From positions 1 through 54,409 of the forward strand of contig NZ_BBLU01000011.1 in assembly GCF_000759715.1 (NCBI RefSeq): 54,409 nucleotides of DNA, read 5' to 3'. Of the stretch, positions 17,537-25,944 are shown piece after piece; position 1 is the stretch's first letter, and each line of letters opens with the position of its first letter. The notes under the pieces are model-generated. The model saw only the letters and a list, made by a program, of their open reading frames with translations, was not told the DNA's origin and did not search any database. This DNA is from Demequina mangrovi. Its GTDB lineage: Bacteria > Actinomycetota > Actinomycetes > Actinomycetales > Demequinaceae. Position numbers and translations under genes: made by a program.

Positions 17537-18367
17537 ATGTCGAGAACCCTCCGCACGCTCGCGCTGGCCGTCGTGGCCACGCTGACCCTGTCCGGCTGCC
17601 TCAAGATGGAGATGAGCTTCACGCTCCACGAGGACGACACCGTCGACGGCTCGATCGTCATGGCGATCCAGAAGGGCGTCGGCGAGGCGATGGGCATGTC
17701 CGACGAGGACCTGCTCGCGGAGCTCGACGCCGAGGGCTCGTTCGAGGACATCGAGGGCGGCTCGGTCGAGCCCTACGACGACGGCGAGTTCGCCGGCACC
17801 ACCGTGACGTTCACGGGCCAGCCGCTGAGCGAGATCTCCGAGGAGGACGAGGGGATCACCATCGTCCGCGAGGGCGACGAGTTCGTGGTCGGCGGCGAGT
17901 TCGACACCGGCGGCGAGGACATGAGCATGCTCACCGGCGCGACGATGACCCTCGCGGTCACGTTCCCCGGCGAGGTGTCCGAGCACAACGGCACGCTCGA
18001 GGGCACCACGGTGACGTGGGACCTCCTCACCCAGACCGAGCCGATGAGCGCGCGAGGCGCCGCCACGGCCGGCGGCTCGGGGCTTCCCGTGTGGCTGTGG
18101 GCCGTGATCGGCGCCGTGGTGCTCGCGGGCGCGGCGGCCGCCGTCATCATCGTCACGCGTCGCCGCTCGTCGGAGGACGCGGCGACGGAGGGCGAGGACG
18201 CCGCCGTCGAGCCGGAGGTCGAGACCTTCGCCCCCGCGCCGACCGCCGGGGAGGACGCGCCGGTCACCGAGCCGATCGCGCCGACCGTCGAGCTCCCGAC
18301 CCCCGAGGCTACGATCGAGGAGGGCCCCGTCGAGGGCACGGGTCCTGAGGAGGACAATGCTCGATGA
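17537..18367 (+). CDS. LppM-family membrane lipoprotein (first of tandem pair)
   Basis: A 276-residue lipoprotein with signal peptide and lipobox LSGC (Cys at residue 21) followed by an LppM-type domain (about 21-180), beginning LKMEMSFTLHEDDTVDGSIVMAI. A membrane segment follows at about residues 188-210, then an acidic cytoplasmic tail. In mycobacteria LppM binds phosphatidylinositol mannosides; the function here is not established. CAGGGT at 17524-17529, 7 nt before the ATG, may be a leaderless -10. It overlaps the next gene by 4 nt (ATGA). Confidence 0.88.
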   Translation: MSRTLRTLALAVVATLTLSGCLKMEMSFTLHEDDTVDGSIVMAIQKGVGEAMGMSDEDLLAELDAEGSFEDIEGGSVEPYDDGEFAGTTVTFTGQPLSEISEEDEGITIVREGDEFVVGGEFDTGGEDMSMLTGATMTLAVTFPGEVSEHNGTLEGTTVTWDLLTQTEPMSARGAATAGGSGLPVWLWAVIGAVVLAGAAAAVIIVTRRRSSEDAATEGEDAAVEPEVETFAPAPTAGEDAPVTEPIAPTVELPTPEATIEEGPVEGTGPEEDNAR

Positions 18368-19218
18368 GAAGGACCGCGGCCGCGCTGGCGATCGCAGCGT
18401 TCGCCCTCACGGGCTGCGTGCGGGTCACCGCCGCGACCACCTTCTCTGACGAGGACACCCTCTCCCAGCACACCGTCATCGCGATGACGAGCCAGGCGCG
18501 GACGGCGTTCGGCCAGCAGCTCGATCAGCTGGGCGATCTCGACCTGCCCGAGGGCACCGAGCTCCCCGAGGGCGCGGACGCCGACGTGCTCGACGGCCTC
18601 GACGCGCTGCTCGACCCGGAGACGATGCGCGAGGGGCTCGCACCCCTCGAGGAGGCCCACCCGGGCTCGGTCTCGGTCGAGCCCTACGAGGACGAGGACG
18701 GGCTCGAGGGGGTCGAGATCGAGCTCACGGGCATCCCGATCGACGAGCTCGCCGACGCGGGCGGCGCGGCACCCGTGGGAGGCGCCTCGTCCGTCACCCG
18801 CGAGGGCGACTCGTACGTGGTGCAGATCGAGTCCGGCGCCGCGAGCGGTCTCGCCGCCGCGGGCGCCGGCGCGGACGACCTCACGCTCCTCGGCGCCGCC
18901 GTGGACATCGAGGCGTCGTTCACGTTCCCCGGCCTGGTGACCGAGGCCACCGCGGGCGAGATCGTGGGCAACACGGTGACGCTCGGGCTGTCGGACCTGC
19001 TCGCCGCGGACACCATCCGGATCGTGGGCGGCGCGACCACGGAGCACGACTGGGGCCCGCTGCTCAAGTGGCTGGCGGTGATCGCGGGCGCGCTCGTCAT
19101 CATCGGCGGCGCGACCGCGCTGGTGCTCCAGGACCGCCGCCGCAGGCACGAGTCGCACCTGCCGCCGCCGCGTGGCTCCGAGGGCGGCCCCGGCACGCTC
19201 GACGACCGCACCGGCTGA
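18364..19218 (+). CDS. LppM-family membrane lipoprotein (second of tandem pair)
   Basis: A 284-residue relative of the preceding protein with lipobox LTGC (Cys at residue 18). It has an acidic LppM-like extracytoplasmic region of about 220 residues, a membrane segment near 235-257, and a short basic tail with RRRRH-like residues. The start overlaps the previous stop as ATGA, so both are made from one message and may form a complex. It shares the SVEPY(D/E)DxE and VTREGDSYVV features with its partner, arguing for an old tandem duplication. Confidence 0.85.
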   Translation: MRRTAAALAIAAFALTGCVRVTAATTFSDEDTLSQHTVIAMTSQARTAFGQQLDQLGDLDLPEGTELPEGADADVLDGLDALLDPETMREGLAPLEEAHPGSVSVEPYEDEDGLEGVEIELTGIPIDELADAGGAAPVGGASSVTREGDSYVVQIESGAASGLAAAGAGADDLTLLGAAVDIEASFTFPGLVTEATAGEIVGNTVTLGLSDLLAADTIRIVGGATTEHDWGPLLKWLAVIAGALVIIGGATALVLQDRRRRHESHLPPPRGSEGGPGTLDDRTG

Positions 19219-19254
19219 CCTCCGGGTCGGCGCCGCGTCGCCGCTGGTGGGACC

Positions 19255-20535
19255 ATGGCGGACGTGCTCGACACCTACCGCGGAATCCTGTCCCACCCCG
19301 GCGCGAAGGCCTTCGCGTTCGCGGGCCTGCTCGCACGCCTGCCCATCTCGATGTTCAACATCTCGATCATCCTCATGGTGCAGCTGCAGTACGACAGCTA
19401 CGCGATGGCGGGACGCGTCGCCGCGATCGGCACGCTCATGTGGGCGGCTCAGACCGTCCCGACCGCGCGGCTGGTCGACCGCATCGGCCAGCGCGCCGCG
19501 ATGATCCCCCTCACCGCGATCTTCGTGGTCGGCGCGGTCATGGCCGTCGTCACCGCGATGTCCCACGGGCCCGAGTGGCTGCTGTGGGTGTCGGTCGCCA
19601 TCGCCTCGTTCCAGGGCCCGCTCGGCTCGCTCACGCGCGCCCGCTGGTCGCATCTGCTGGACTCCGACCGCGACATCCACACCGCCTTCGCCCTCGAGGG
19701 GGCGCTCGACGAGGTGCTCTTCATCACCGGACCCGCGCTCGCGACCATCCTCGCGACGCTGGTGTGGCCTCCGCTGGGCGTGGTGGTGTGCCTCGTCGCG
19801 CTCGTCATCGGCATGACGATCCTGCTCGCGCAGACCGGGACCGAGCCCGCGCCTCATGCCGGGACCGACGCCGACTCCCTCGGCTTCCGCCTCCCGCCCG
19901 CGGTGCTCGCCGTCTCGCTGGTGACGCTCGGCATCGGCGCGATGTTCGGCGCCTTCGACATCTCCGTCGTGGCCTTCGCGGACGAGGCCGGCCACCAGAC
20001 GCTCTCCGGCGTGATCCTCGCGATCGTGTCCGGCGGCTCGCTCCTGGGCGGCCTGCTCTACGGCGCACGCCACTGGACCATGCCGCTGTGGCTGCGCACG
20101 GTGCTCGGCGCCCTCGCCATGACAGTCGGCTTCGGCGTGCTCGCGCTGTCGCCGAACGTCATCGTGCTCGCGCTGCTCGGCTTCCTCGCCGGCCTCACGA
20201 TCGCGCCGACCATGACCAACGCCGACACCGTGGTGCAGCGCGTGGTCAAGCGGCACCAGATCACCGAGGGCATGGCGTGGCTGCGCATCGGCATGGGCGT
20301 GGGCGTGGCCTTCGGCGCGTGGTTCGCGGGCGGCCTGGTGGACGCCTCCGGCGCGCGCGCCGGACTGGGGGTCTCCGCCGCCGGCGCGGCGCTCGCCCTG
20401 GTATTCGTCCTGGCGAGCGCGGGCATCCTCAAGCGCAGCACCGAGCGGGGGGACGAGGCGGGCGAGGACGATGCGCCGCCGCCGTCCGAGCGCGACGTGC
20501 CGGTCGAGCAGCCGCCCACGCCGCCTCATCTCTGA
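19255..20535 (+). CDS. MFS transporter
   Basis: This 426-residue protein has about twelve hydrophobic segments and the major facilitator loop between helices 2 and 3 (TARLVDRIGQRAAMI). Probably a drug or metabolite exporter; the substrate is not readable. It is clearly paralogous to the MFS gene at 41336: both begin with YRGIL..PGA+AF and share the TAF-LE--L-EVLFI-GPALAT segment. The acidic Pro-rich C-terminal tail is hydrophilic. It starts 36 nt after the LppM pair on the same strand. Confidence 0.88.
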   Translation: MADVLDTYRGILSHPGAKAFAFAGLLARLPISMFNISIILMVQLQYDSYAMAGRVAAIGTLMWAAQTVPTARLVDRIGQRAAMIPLTAIFVVGAVMAVVTAMSHGPEWLLWVSVAIASFQGPLGSLTRARWSHLLDSDRDIHTAFALEGALDEVLFITGPALATILATLVWPPLGVVVCLVALVIGMTILLAQTGTEPAPHAGTDADSLGFRLPPAVLAVSLVTLGIGAMFGAFDISVVAFADEAGHQTLSGVILAIVSGGSLLGGLLYGARHWTMPLWLRTVLGALAMTVGFGVLALSPNVIVLALLGFLAGLTIAPTMTNADTVVQRVVKRHQITEGMAWLRIGMGVGVAFGAWFAGGLVDASGARAGLGVSAAGAALALVFVLASAGILKRSTERGDEAGEDDAPPPSERDVPVEQPPTPPHL

Positions 20536-20548
20536 ACCTGGGAAAAGA

Positions 20549-20564
20549 GGGGACCAAGGTCCCC
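20549..20564. promoter_or_regulatory. Perfect GGGGACCAAGGTCCCC palindrome, resembling a DosR/DevR box
   Basis: The core GGGAC-N4-GTCCC and flanking bases match the mycobacterial DosR consensus (TTSGGGACTWWAGTCCCSAA) at about 14-16 of 20 positions. A TATCGT hexamer at 20587-20592 places the palindrome centre near -43 of the predicted start site, the usual activator position. The alternative is a 6-bp hairpin acting as terminator for the MFS gene that ends 14 nt upstream. Confidence 0.5.
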
Positions 20565-20598
20565 GAGGTCGGGTTCCGGCGCCGCCTATCGTCGAAGA

Positions 20599-20682
20599 CA
20601 CAACAGAACGTGGGCGGCAGCGAAGCCGCCCGAACACCCGTGGCTCGGGCGATCATCCGGGGACTTGGTCGCCCGAGCCGCA
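20599..20682 (+). ncRNA. Candidate small RNA with two hairpins
   Basis: The 240-bp gap between the MFS and VanZ-RDD genes contains two perfect stems: GGGCGGC/GCCGCCC (20612-20631) and an 11-bp stem GGCTCGGGCGA/TCGCCCGAGCC (20642-20652 with 20669-20679), followed by a CCCTATTCC stretch. TATCGT at 20587-20592 could start an RNA of about 85 nt at about 20599. The downstream gene has its own leaderless promoter, so the RNA need not be an mRNA leader. No known RNA family is recognised; the hairpins may simply terminate the MFS transcript. Confidence 0.4.
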
Positions 20683-20775
20683 CCCTATTCCGTGCGCCGG
20701 TGCCCCGCTCCCTCCCCCTGGGGCGCCGGCGCCGGATCATGTCCGGGCCAGGGTCGTCTCTCGTAGGGTTCATCC

Positions 20776-21906
20776 ATGGGGCCCGACCTCCGCATCGACA
20801 CCGCCATCACCGCCGTGCTCACGGTCGCGGTGCTGCCCGTCGCGATGCTCCCCGCGCTCGGGGTGGTGGTGCGCCGCTACGGACGCCTGCATGCGTGGCC
20901 GCTGGTGTGCGCGGTGGCGCTGCTCGGATCCGCCTCGGCTCTCGCGGCCTTCACGCTCTTCCCGCTGCCGGAGCCGGGGACCCTCGACTGCTCGACCGCG
21001 GGGATGACCGACCGGTGGGTGCTCGACCCGTTCGCGCAGCTGACCCAGGTCGTGCACGCGGTTGAGCGGCGCGGCATCCTGTCCGCGCTGGACGGCTGGA
21101 TGGTCCGCTTCGCGGTGCTCAACGTGCTGCTCTTCGTGCCGTTCGGGCTGTTCCTCCATCAGGTCGCGCGCTGGCGCGTCGGACGCATCGCGTTCGTCTC
21201 CGCGGGGACCTCGCTCGCGATCGAGCTCACGCAGGGCACCGGGGTCTTCGGCATGTACCCGTGCCCCTACCGCACGCTCGACCTCGGCGACGTGCTGCTC
21301 AACACCGCGGGCGGCACCCTCGGGGCGCTCGCGTCGGTGCTGCTCGCCCGCGCGAGCTTCGCGAGCCCGGTCCCGGTCCCCGACCTCGACCCGCCCACCC
21401 GCACCCGCCGCGCCGTCGCGGTGCTCGCGGACGTGGTGCTGGTCGCCGGCCTCACGCTCGCCTCCGCCGCCACGGTGCAGGCGGTGATCGCCCGGTCCGC
21501 GACGCTCGAGCGCGCGCAGGAGGTGGTCGGGGCGCCGTGGATCGAGATCACCATCGACGTCCTCGCGGCCGCGGCGGCGACGCTCCTGCCGATGCTGCTG
21601 ACGCGCGACCGCGCGACCCCCGGCGAGCTGCTGCTCAACGTCGCGCCGGCGCGGCTCGGCAGCGCCGATCCGCCGCCCGCCGGCCGCCTGATCGCGCGGT
21701 GGGCCACGCGCTGGCTGCCGTGGGCGCTGGTGCCCGCGCTGCTCCCGGCGATCCTGCTCGCGGAGATGCTGGTCGCGGTCGCGCGCCGCGACGGCCGGTC
21801 CCTCAGCTCGGTCGTGTCGGGGACCGCGACGCTCACCCGCCCGGCTCTCGCGGCCATGCGCGCGCGGCGGGACGCCGAGGAGGCCCTGCAGCCCGAGGAG
21901 GCCTGA
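20776..21906 (+). CDS. VanZ-RDD fusion membrane protein
   Basis: A 376-residue integral membrane protein with two known domains in series. The first about 195 residues form a VanZ-like domain with PFGLFLHQVARW and an IELTQGTGVFG segment near the usual IE-x-Q motif, and NTAGGTLGA. The second half is an RDD domain, starting RRAVAVLADVVLV and followed by four further hydrophobic helices. VanZ-type proteins are linked to cell-wall or glycopeptide response; RDD proteins are small-molecule transport-like. TAGGGT at 20764-20769, 6 nt before the ATG, suggests a leaderless mRNA. Confidence 0.82.
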   Translation: MGPDLRIDTAITAVLTVAVLPVAMLPALGVVVRRYGRLHAWPLVCAVALLGSASALAAFTLFPLPEPGTLDCSTAGMTDRWVLDPFAQLTQVVHAVERRGILSALDGWMVRFAVLNVLLFVPFGLFLHQVARWRVGRIAFVSAGTSLAIELTQGTGVFGMYPCPYRTLDLGDVLLNTAGGTLGALASVLLARASFASPVPVPDLDPPTRTRRAVAVLADVVLVAGLTLASAATVQAVIARSATLERAQEVVGAPWIEITIDVLAAAAATLLPMLLTRDRATPGELLLNVAPARLGSADPPPAGRLIARWATRWLPWALVPALLPAILLAEMLVAVARRDGRSLSSVVSGTATLTRPALAAMRARRDAEEALQPEEA

Positions 21907-21917
21907 GGGCTCAGGCC
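21900..21917. terminator. Bidirectional hairpin between convergent genes
   Basis: GGCCTGA-GGGC-TCAGGCC forms a 7-bp stem whose two arms contain the stop codons of the VanZ-RDD gene and the converging histidine kinase gene. This is a very compact shared end. Confidence 0.55.
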
Positions 21918-23098
21918 GACGGCCGCAGCGGCAGCGAGACGCGCACGCTGAGCCCGCCCTCGCTCCCCGGCCGGGCGTCCACCGCACCCTCGTGCACCTG
22001 CGCGACGCGCGCGACGATGGGCAGCCCGAGCCCGTGGCCCGCGACCTCGGAGCGCTGCCCGCCGCGGGAGAAGCGGCGGAACAGCGCCGGGATGTCCCCG
22101 GCCTCGAGCTCCGGCCCCGAGTTCGCGATCTCGACGAGCGCGTGGCCGTCCTCGCCGCGGACGCGGCAGCGCACCCAGCCCTGCTCGGGCAGGTTGTAGC
22201 GCAGCGCGTTGTCGAGGAGGTTGGCGACCAGCCGCTCGAGCAGCACCGGGTCGCCGAGCACCGGCGCGTCCTCGATCTCGAGGTCGATCGCGACGCCCAG
22301 CTCGGTCGCACGAGGGGAGGCGGCGGACACGACGTCGGCGGCCACGTCCGCGAGGTCGACGGCCTCCCGGGTGTGGATCACGTCGTCGGCGCGCGCGAGC
22401 GTGAGCAGGCTCGACATGAGCGAGTCGGCGCGCTCCACCTGGATCTCGACCTCCTCCGCGAGCTCGCGCGCCTGCTTCGACGGGCGCGACAGCGACAGCA
22501 CGTTGTCCGCGGAGGCGCGCAGCACGGCGAGCGGGGTGCGGAGCTCGTGCGACGCATCGGCGGCGAAGCGCTGGCGCGCGTCGAAGGCCGCCTCGAGGCG
22601 CGCCAGCATCCCGTTGAACGCGCGGCTGAGGCGTCCGAACTCGTCGTCGGGGCCGTCCTCGGGCAGGCGGCGGTCGAGCGTGCGCTCGGACAGCGTCGAG
22701 GCGGCCCGCGCGATCCGGTCGACCGGCCGCAGCACGCGACCCGCGAGCCACCACGCGAGCGCCACCGCCACCACGGCGGAGAGCGCGAAGGCCAGCAGCG
22801 ACCGGGTGAGGAGGTCGTTGAGCACGTTCGCACGCGCCTGCGCGGCGATGTCGGTGAGCGCCTGTCCGATCGCGTCGCCGGGGCCTCCCGAGGGCATCGG
22901 GCTGGGCCCGCCCGCGGGCTCGGGGATCTCGAGCCCCTGGTCCGCGAGCGCCTCCTCGAGGAGCTGCTGGCGGTCGGCCTGCTGCGCCTCGGGGGTGGTC
23001 GCGCTCGCGACGAACAGGTACGCGGTGGTCACCAGCACGCCCGCGAGCACCACGAACAGCAGCGCGAACATCGCCGTGAGCTTGACGCGGATGGTCAC
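21911..23098 (-). CDS. Two-component sensor histidine kinase
   Basis: A 395-residue membrane kinase: N-terminal membrane helix (about residues 10-32), a short extracytoplasmic region of about 90 residues rich in Pro and Gln, a second helix (about 105-128), HAMP, and the phosphoacceptor motif ASHELRTPLAVL near residue 180. It has an N-box LVANLLDNALRYN and a GHGLGLPIVARV G-box, with the DTG-type G1 box replaced by NSGPE. It signals to the response regulator just upstream; the start lies 1 nt after the regulator's stop codon. Confidence 0.93.
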   Translation of the reverse strand: MTIRVKLTAMFALLFVVLAGVLVTTAYLFVASATTPEAQQADRQQLLEEALADQGLEIPEPAGGPSPMPSGGPGDAIGQALTDIAAQARANVLNDLLTRSLLAFALSAVVAVALAWWLAGRVLRPVDRIARAASTLSERTLDRRLPEDGPDDEFGRLSRAFNGMLARLEAAFDARQRFAADASHELRTPLAVLRASADNVLSLSRPSKQARELAEEVEIQVERADSLMSSLLTLARADDVIHTREAVDLADVAADVVSAASPRATELGVAIDLEIEDAPVLGDPVLLERLVANLLDNALRYNLPEQGWVRCRVRGEDGHALVEIANSGPELEAGDIPALFRRFSRGGQRSEVAGHGLGLPIVARVAQVHEGAVDARPGSEGGLSVRVSLPLRPSA

Positions 23099-23099
23099 G

Positions 23100-23771
23100 T
23101 CACGCGTCCCCGTCGGCGCGGAGCACGTAGCCCACGCCCTTGATCGTCTCGATGAGCGCCGGCTCGCCGAGCTTGCGGCGCAGCGTCACCATCGTCACCC
23201 GCACGGCGTTGGTCAGCGGGTCCGCGTACTCGTCCCAGACCTTCTCGAGCAGCGTCTCGGCGGACACGACGCGGCCCGGCTGGGCCGCGAGGACCTCGAG
23301 CACGCCGAACTCCTTGGGCGAGAGCGCGACCGGACGCCCGTCGCGCGTCACCGCGTGCTCGTCGGGGCGGATCTCGAGCCCGCCGATGCTCACGCGGGGT
23401 CGGGGGGCGGCGCCTCCGCGGCGGCCGAGCGTGCGCACGCGGGCGATGAGCTCGACCATGGCGAAGGGCTTGGCGAGGTAGTCGTCGGCGCCCAGGCCGA
23501 GCCCCTCGACGATGTCCTCGAGCGAGCCGGCGGCCGTGAGCATGAGGACGCGCGGCGCGGGCTCCTGCGCGACCAGGGTGCGGCACACATCGTCGCCGTG
23601 CACGCGCGGCAGGTCGCGGTCGAGCACCACGACGTCGTACGCGCTGACCCGCGCCTTGTCGAGCGCCTCCTCGCCGTCGCGCGCGACGTCGACCGCGAGC
23701 CCGTCGCGACGCAGCCCGGTCGCCACCTCGCGCGCGAGCACGGCATGGTCCTCGACGACGAGCACCCTCAT
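23100..23771 (-). CDS. OmpR/PhoP-family response regulator
   Basis: A 223-residue response regulator: receiver domain (about 1-115) with acidic pocket VVEDH, phosphoacceptor Asp in VVVLDRDLP near residue 51, and Lys in LAKPFAM near 100. A winged-helix DNA-binding domain follows (about 130-218), ending LIETIKGVGYVL. It precedes the kinase gene in the same operon and lies 16 nt downstream of the secreted-protein gene, so the three may be co-transcribed. Confidence 0.94.
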   Translation of the reverse strand: MRVLVVEDHAVLAREVATGLRRDGLAVDVARDGEEALDKARVSAYDVVVLDRDLPRVHGDDVCRTLVAQEPAPRVLMLTAAGSLEDIVEGLGLGADDYLAKPFAMVELIARVRTLGRRGGAAPRPRVSIGGLEIRPDEHAVTRDGRPVALSPKEFGVLEVLAAQPGRVVSAETLLEKVWDEYADPLTNAVRVTMVTLRRKLGEPALIETIKGVGYVLRADGDA

Positions 23772-23787
23772 GCGACGGCCCCCGGCA

Positions 23788-24939
23788 TCACGGGCCCGCC
23801 TCGGTGCGGGCCACCGCGTCGGCGTCGAGCGACAGGCGGTACACCTCGTCGTCGTCGACCCCCTCGAGGCAGTAGACCTGGAGGTCGCCCGGATCCTCGT
23901 AGGTGCCGGGGATGTAGGTGCCGGCCGCGGCGCGGCACAGCCCGTCGGGAAGGCGCGCCTCGGCGAGGCGCCACTGGTCGGTCACGAGGTCGACCACCAC
24001 CCATGTCCCGCCGCCCGTGCGCCATGCGGCGGCGCGGCGCTTCTGCGCGCGGGTGAGGTCCTTCGCGTCCGGATCGCTCGCGGGTTCGTAGGCCTCCTGC
24101 ACCAGGATCATCGCGACGGTCCCGTCGCGGTCGAGCCACACCTCGTCGCCCGCCTCGCCCAGGCCGTTGACGCCGTCCTGCGCGAGGAGGCTGTCGACCG
24201 CCTTCTGGGCGCCGAGCCCGCGGAACTCCGCGCCCTCCTCGCGCACGAAGAGCGACTGGAGGGTCCCGGTGGCGGAGTAGCCCGCCCACAGCGTGCCGTC
24301 GCCGCCGAACGCGTCGAGCGGCGCGACCGAGGTCACCTGGTCCTCGCTCACGAAGCGCTGGAGCGCCGGGATCGCGTCCCCGCCCCAGTCGTCGATCACC
24401 AGTCCGGTCTCGAGCTCGATCTCGACCACCTGGTAGGCGTCGGCGTCCGAGACGCGCGCTGTCCACGCGAGCCGCGCGTCGAGGTCGGCCTCGAGCAGCA
24501 CCACCTCGACGTCGGTGCGCAGATCGAAGAGCTTGAGCAGGTCGCCGTCGGGGGCGGCGAGGTAGAGCGCCTGCGCCGTGCCGCCCGCGCGCCATCTGTC
24601 GCCGTCCGCGGAGTGCACCTCGACGGCCCAGCCCTCGCCGACGCAGCCCCACACCGCGTCGGTCATGCCGCGCGCCTCGGGCAGCCCCTCCGGCTCGTCC
24701 TCGAGCACCGCGGGTCGCAGGTCCTCCGGCAGGCGGTCCCACGAGCAGTCCCCGGCGATGGCCGTCGGCGCGGGCGAGGGCGATGCCGAGGCGCTGGGCG
24801 AGACGGACGCCGCCGGCGCGGGCGCGGCCGTGCTCTCGACGAGGACGATGGGCTCGACCGTGAGGTACGCGGTGTACGCGATGCCGCCGCCTGCGGCGAT
24901 CCCCGCGATCCACGCCACGGCCTGGCTCCAGCGCGACAT
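23788..24939 (-). CDS. Secreted or membrane-anchored protein of unknown family
   Basis: A 383-residue protein with an N-terminal hydrophobic segment (about residues 7-26, WIAGIAAGGGIAYTAYL), a Ser/Pro/Ala linker, and a large extracytoplasmic region with six cysteines or fewer. An aggaggtgc ribosome-binding site precedes the ATG at 24939, which fixes the start. The protein looks like a beta-rich, WD/propeller-like ectodomain, but no family is recognised. Because it is followed at 16 nt by a response regulator and kinase, it may be the ligand-sensing partner of that system; this is inference. Confidence 0.75.
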   Translation of the reverse strand: MSRWSQAVAWIAGIAAGGGIAYTAYLTVEPIVLVESTAAPAPAASVSPSASASPSPAPTAIAGDCSWDRLPEDLRPAVLEDEPEGLPEARGMTDAVWGCVGEGWAVEVHSADGDRWRAGGTAQALYLAAPDGDLLKLFDLRTDVEVVLLEADLDARLAWTARVSDADAYQVVEIELETGLVIDDWGGDAIPALQRFVSEDQVTSVAPLDAFGGDGTLWAGYSATGTLQSLFVREEGAEFRGLGAQKAVDSLLAQDGVNGLGEAGDEVWLDRDGTVAMILVQEAYEPASDPDAKDLTRAQKRRAAAWRTGGGTWVVVDLVTDQWRLAEARLPDGLCRAAAGTYIPGTYEDPGDLQVYCLEGVDDDEVYRLSLDADAVARTEAGP

Positions 24940-25071
24940 GTGCACCTCCTGTCCGCGAGGGTAGCCGCGCCCGCGGCACGCGCCCGCACGGCACGCGGCC
25001 CGACCCCCGTGAGATCGCTCACGCGCGCGGTCCGCCCGGGAGGTCCCGGGTCCGCCGCTAGGTTGAGCCCC

Positions 25072-25935
25072 ATGGCACCCCGGATCGCCCTCGTCACCAC
25101 GCGCGAGCTCGCCGCTCCCGACGCCGACGAGCTGCTGCTGCTCCCCCACCTGCCCGAGGCCTCGCTGGTCGCCTGGGACGACCCGTCGGTGGACTGGGCC
25201 GCGTTCGACGTCGCGATCCTGCGCAGCACCTGGAACTACCACGACGACGTCGCGACCTTCCTCGCGTGGGCGCGCCGCGCCTCGTCCGTCACGCGGCTGC
25301 TCAACCCGGTCGCGACGGTCGAGTGGAACACCGACAAGCGCTACCTCGCGGACCTCGCCGCCGCGGGCTTCCCCGTGGTGCCGACCACCTTCGTCGCGCC
25401 GGGCACGGAGGTGCCGGACGATGCGGTGGTCGCCCTCGACGGGCACCTCGTGGTCAAGCCGTCGGTCGGCGCGGGCTCGAACGGCGCGCTGCTCTTCGAC
25501 GGCGACGCCGCGGGCGCGCTCGCGCACGTCCGCGCCCTGCACGCGCAGGGCAAGGTCGCGATGCTCCAGCCGTACCTCGCGGAGGTCGACACCGCCGGCG
25601 AGACCGCGCTGGTCTACCTGGGCGGACGCTTCTCCCACGCCGCGCGCAAGGGCGCGATCCTGTCCCGCGAGATGTCCTTCGACTCGGGCCTCTACGCCGA
25701 GGAGGAGATCGATCCGACCGTGCCGACGGCGTCCGAGCGCGAGGTCGGCGACCGGCTCGTCGCGGCGCTGCCGTCGCTCGGCCACCCCGGGCTCGCCTAC
25801 GTGCGCGTGGACCTGCTCCCCACGGCCGCGGGACCCGTGGTCCTCGAGCTCGAGCTGACCGAGCCGAGCCTGTTCCTCGGCCTCGACCCGGACGCGCCCT
25901 CCCGCGCGGCGGCGGCCTTCCGCGCGCTGCTCTGA
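25072..25935 (+). CDS. ATP-grasp family protein (RimK/glutathione synthase-like)
   Basis: A 287-residue enzyme with the ATP-grasp layout: N-terminal strand-rich domain beginning IALVTTRELAAPDADELLLL, the ILRSTWNYHD segment near residue 45, and KPSVGAGSNG (ATP-binding Lys near residue 130). Metal-ligand region VRVDLLPTAAGPVVLELELTEPSLFL follows near the end. Such proteins join a carboxylate to an amine or thiol with ATP, but the substrate here is unknown. TAGGTT at 25059-25064, 7 nt from the ATG, suggests a leaderless mRNA. It diverges from the secreted-protein gene. Confidence 0.88.
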   Translation: MAPRIALVTTRELAAPDADELLLLPHLPEASLVAWDDPSVDWAAFDVAILRSTWNYHDDVATFLAWARRASSVTRLLNPVATVEWNTDKRYLADLAAAGFPVVPTTFVAPGTEVPDDAVVALDGHLVVKPSVGAGSNGALLFDGDAAGALAHVRALHAQGKVAMLQPYLAEVDTAGETALVYLGGRFSHAARKGAILSREMSFDSGLYAEEEIDPTVPTASEREVGDRLVAALPSLGHPGLAYVRVDLLPTAAGPVVLELELTEPSLFLGLDPDAPSRAAAAFRALL

Positions 25936-25944
25936 TCCCGTCGT

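Noticed and set aside
20611..21065. Small protein in the candidate RNA (GTG at about 20611)
   Set aside because: The frame runs on without a stop into the VanZ gene and has no ribosome-binding sequence.
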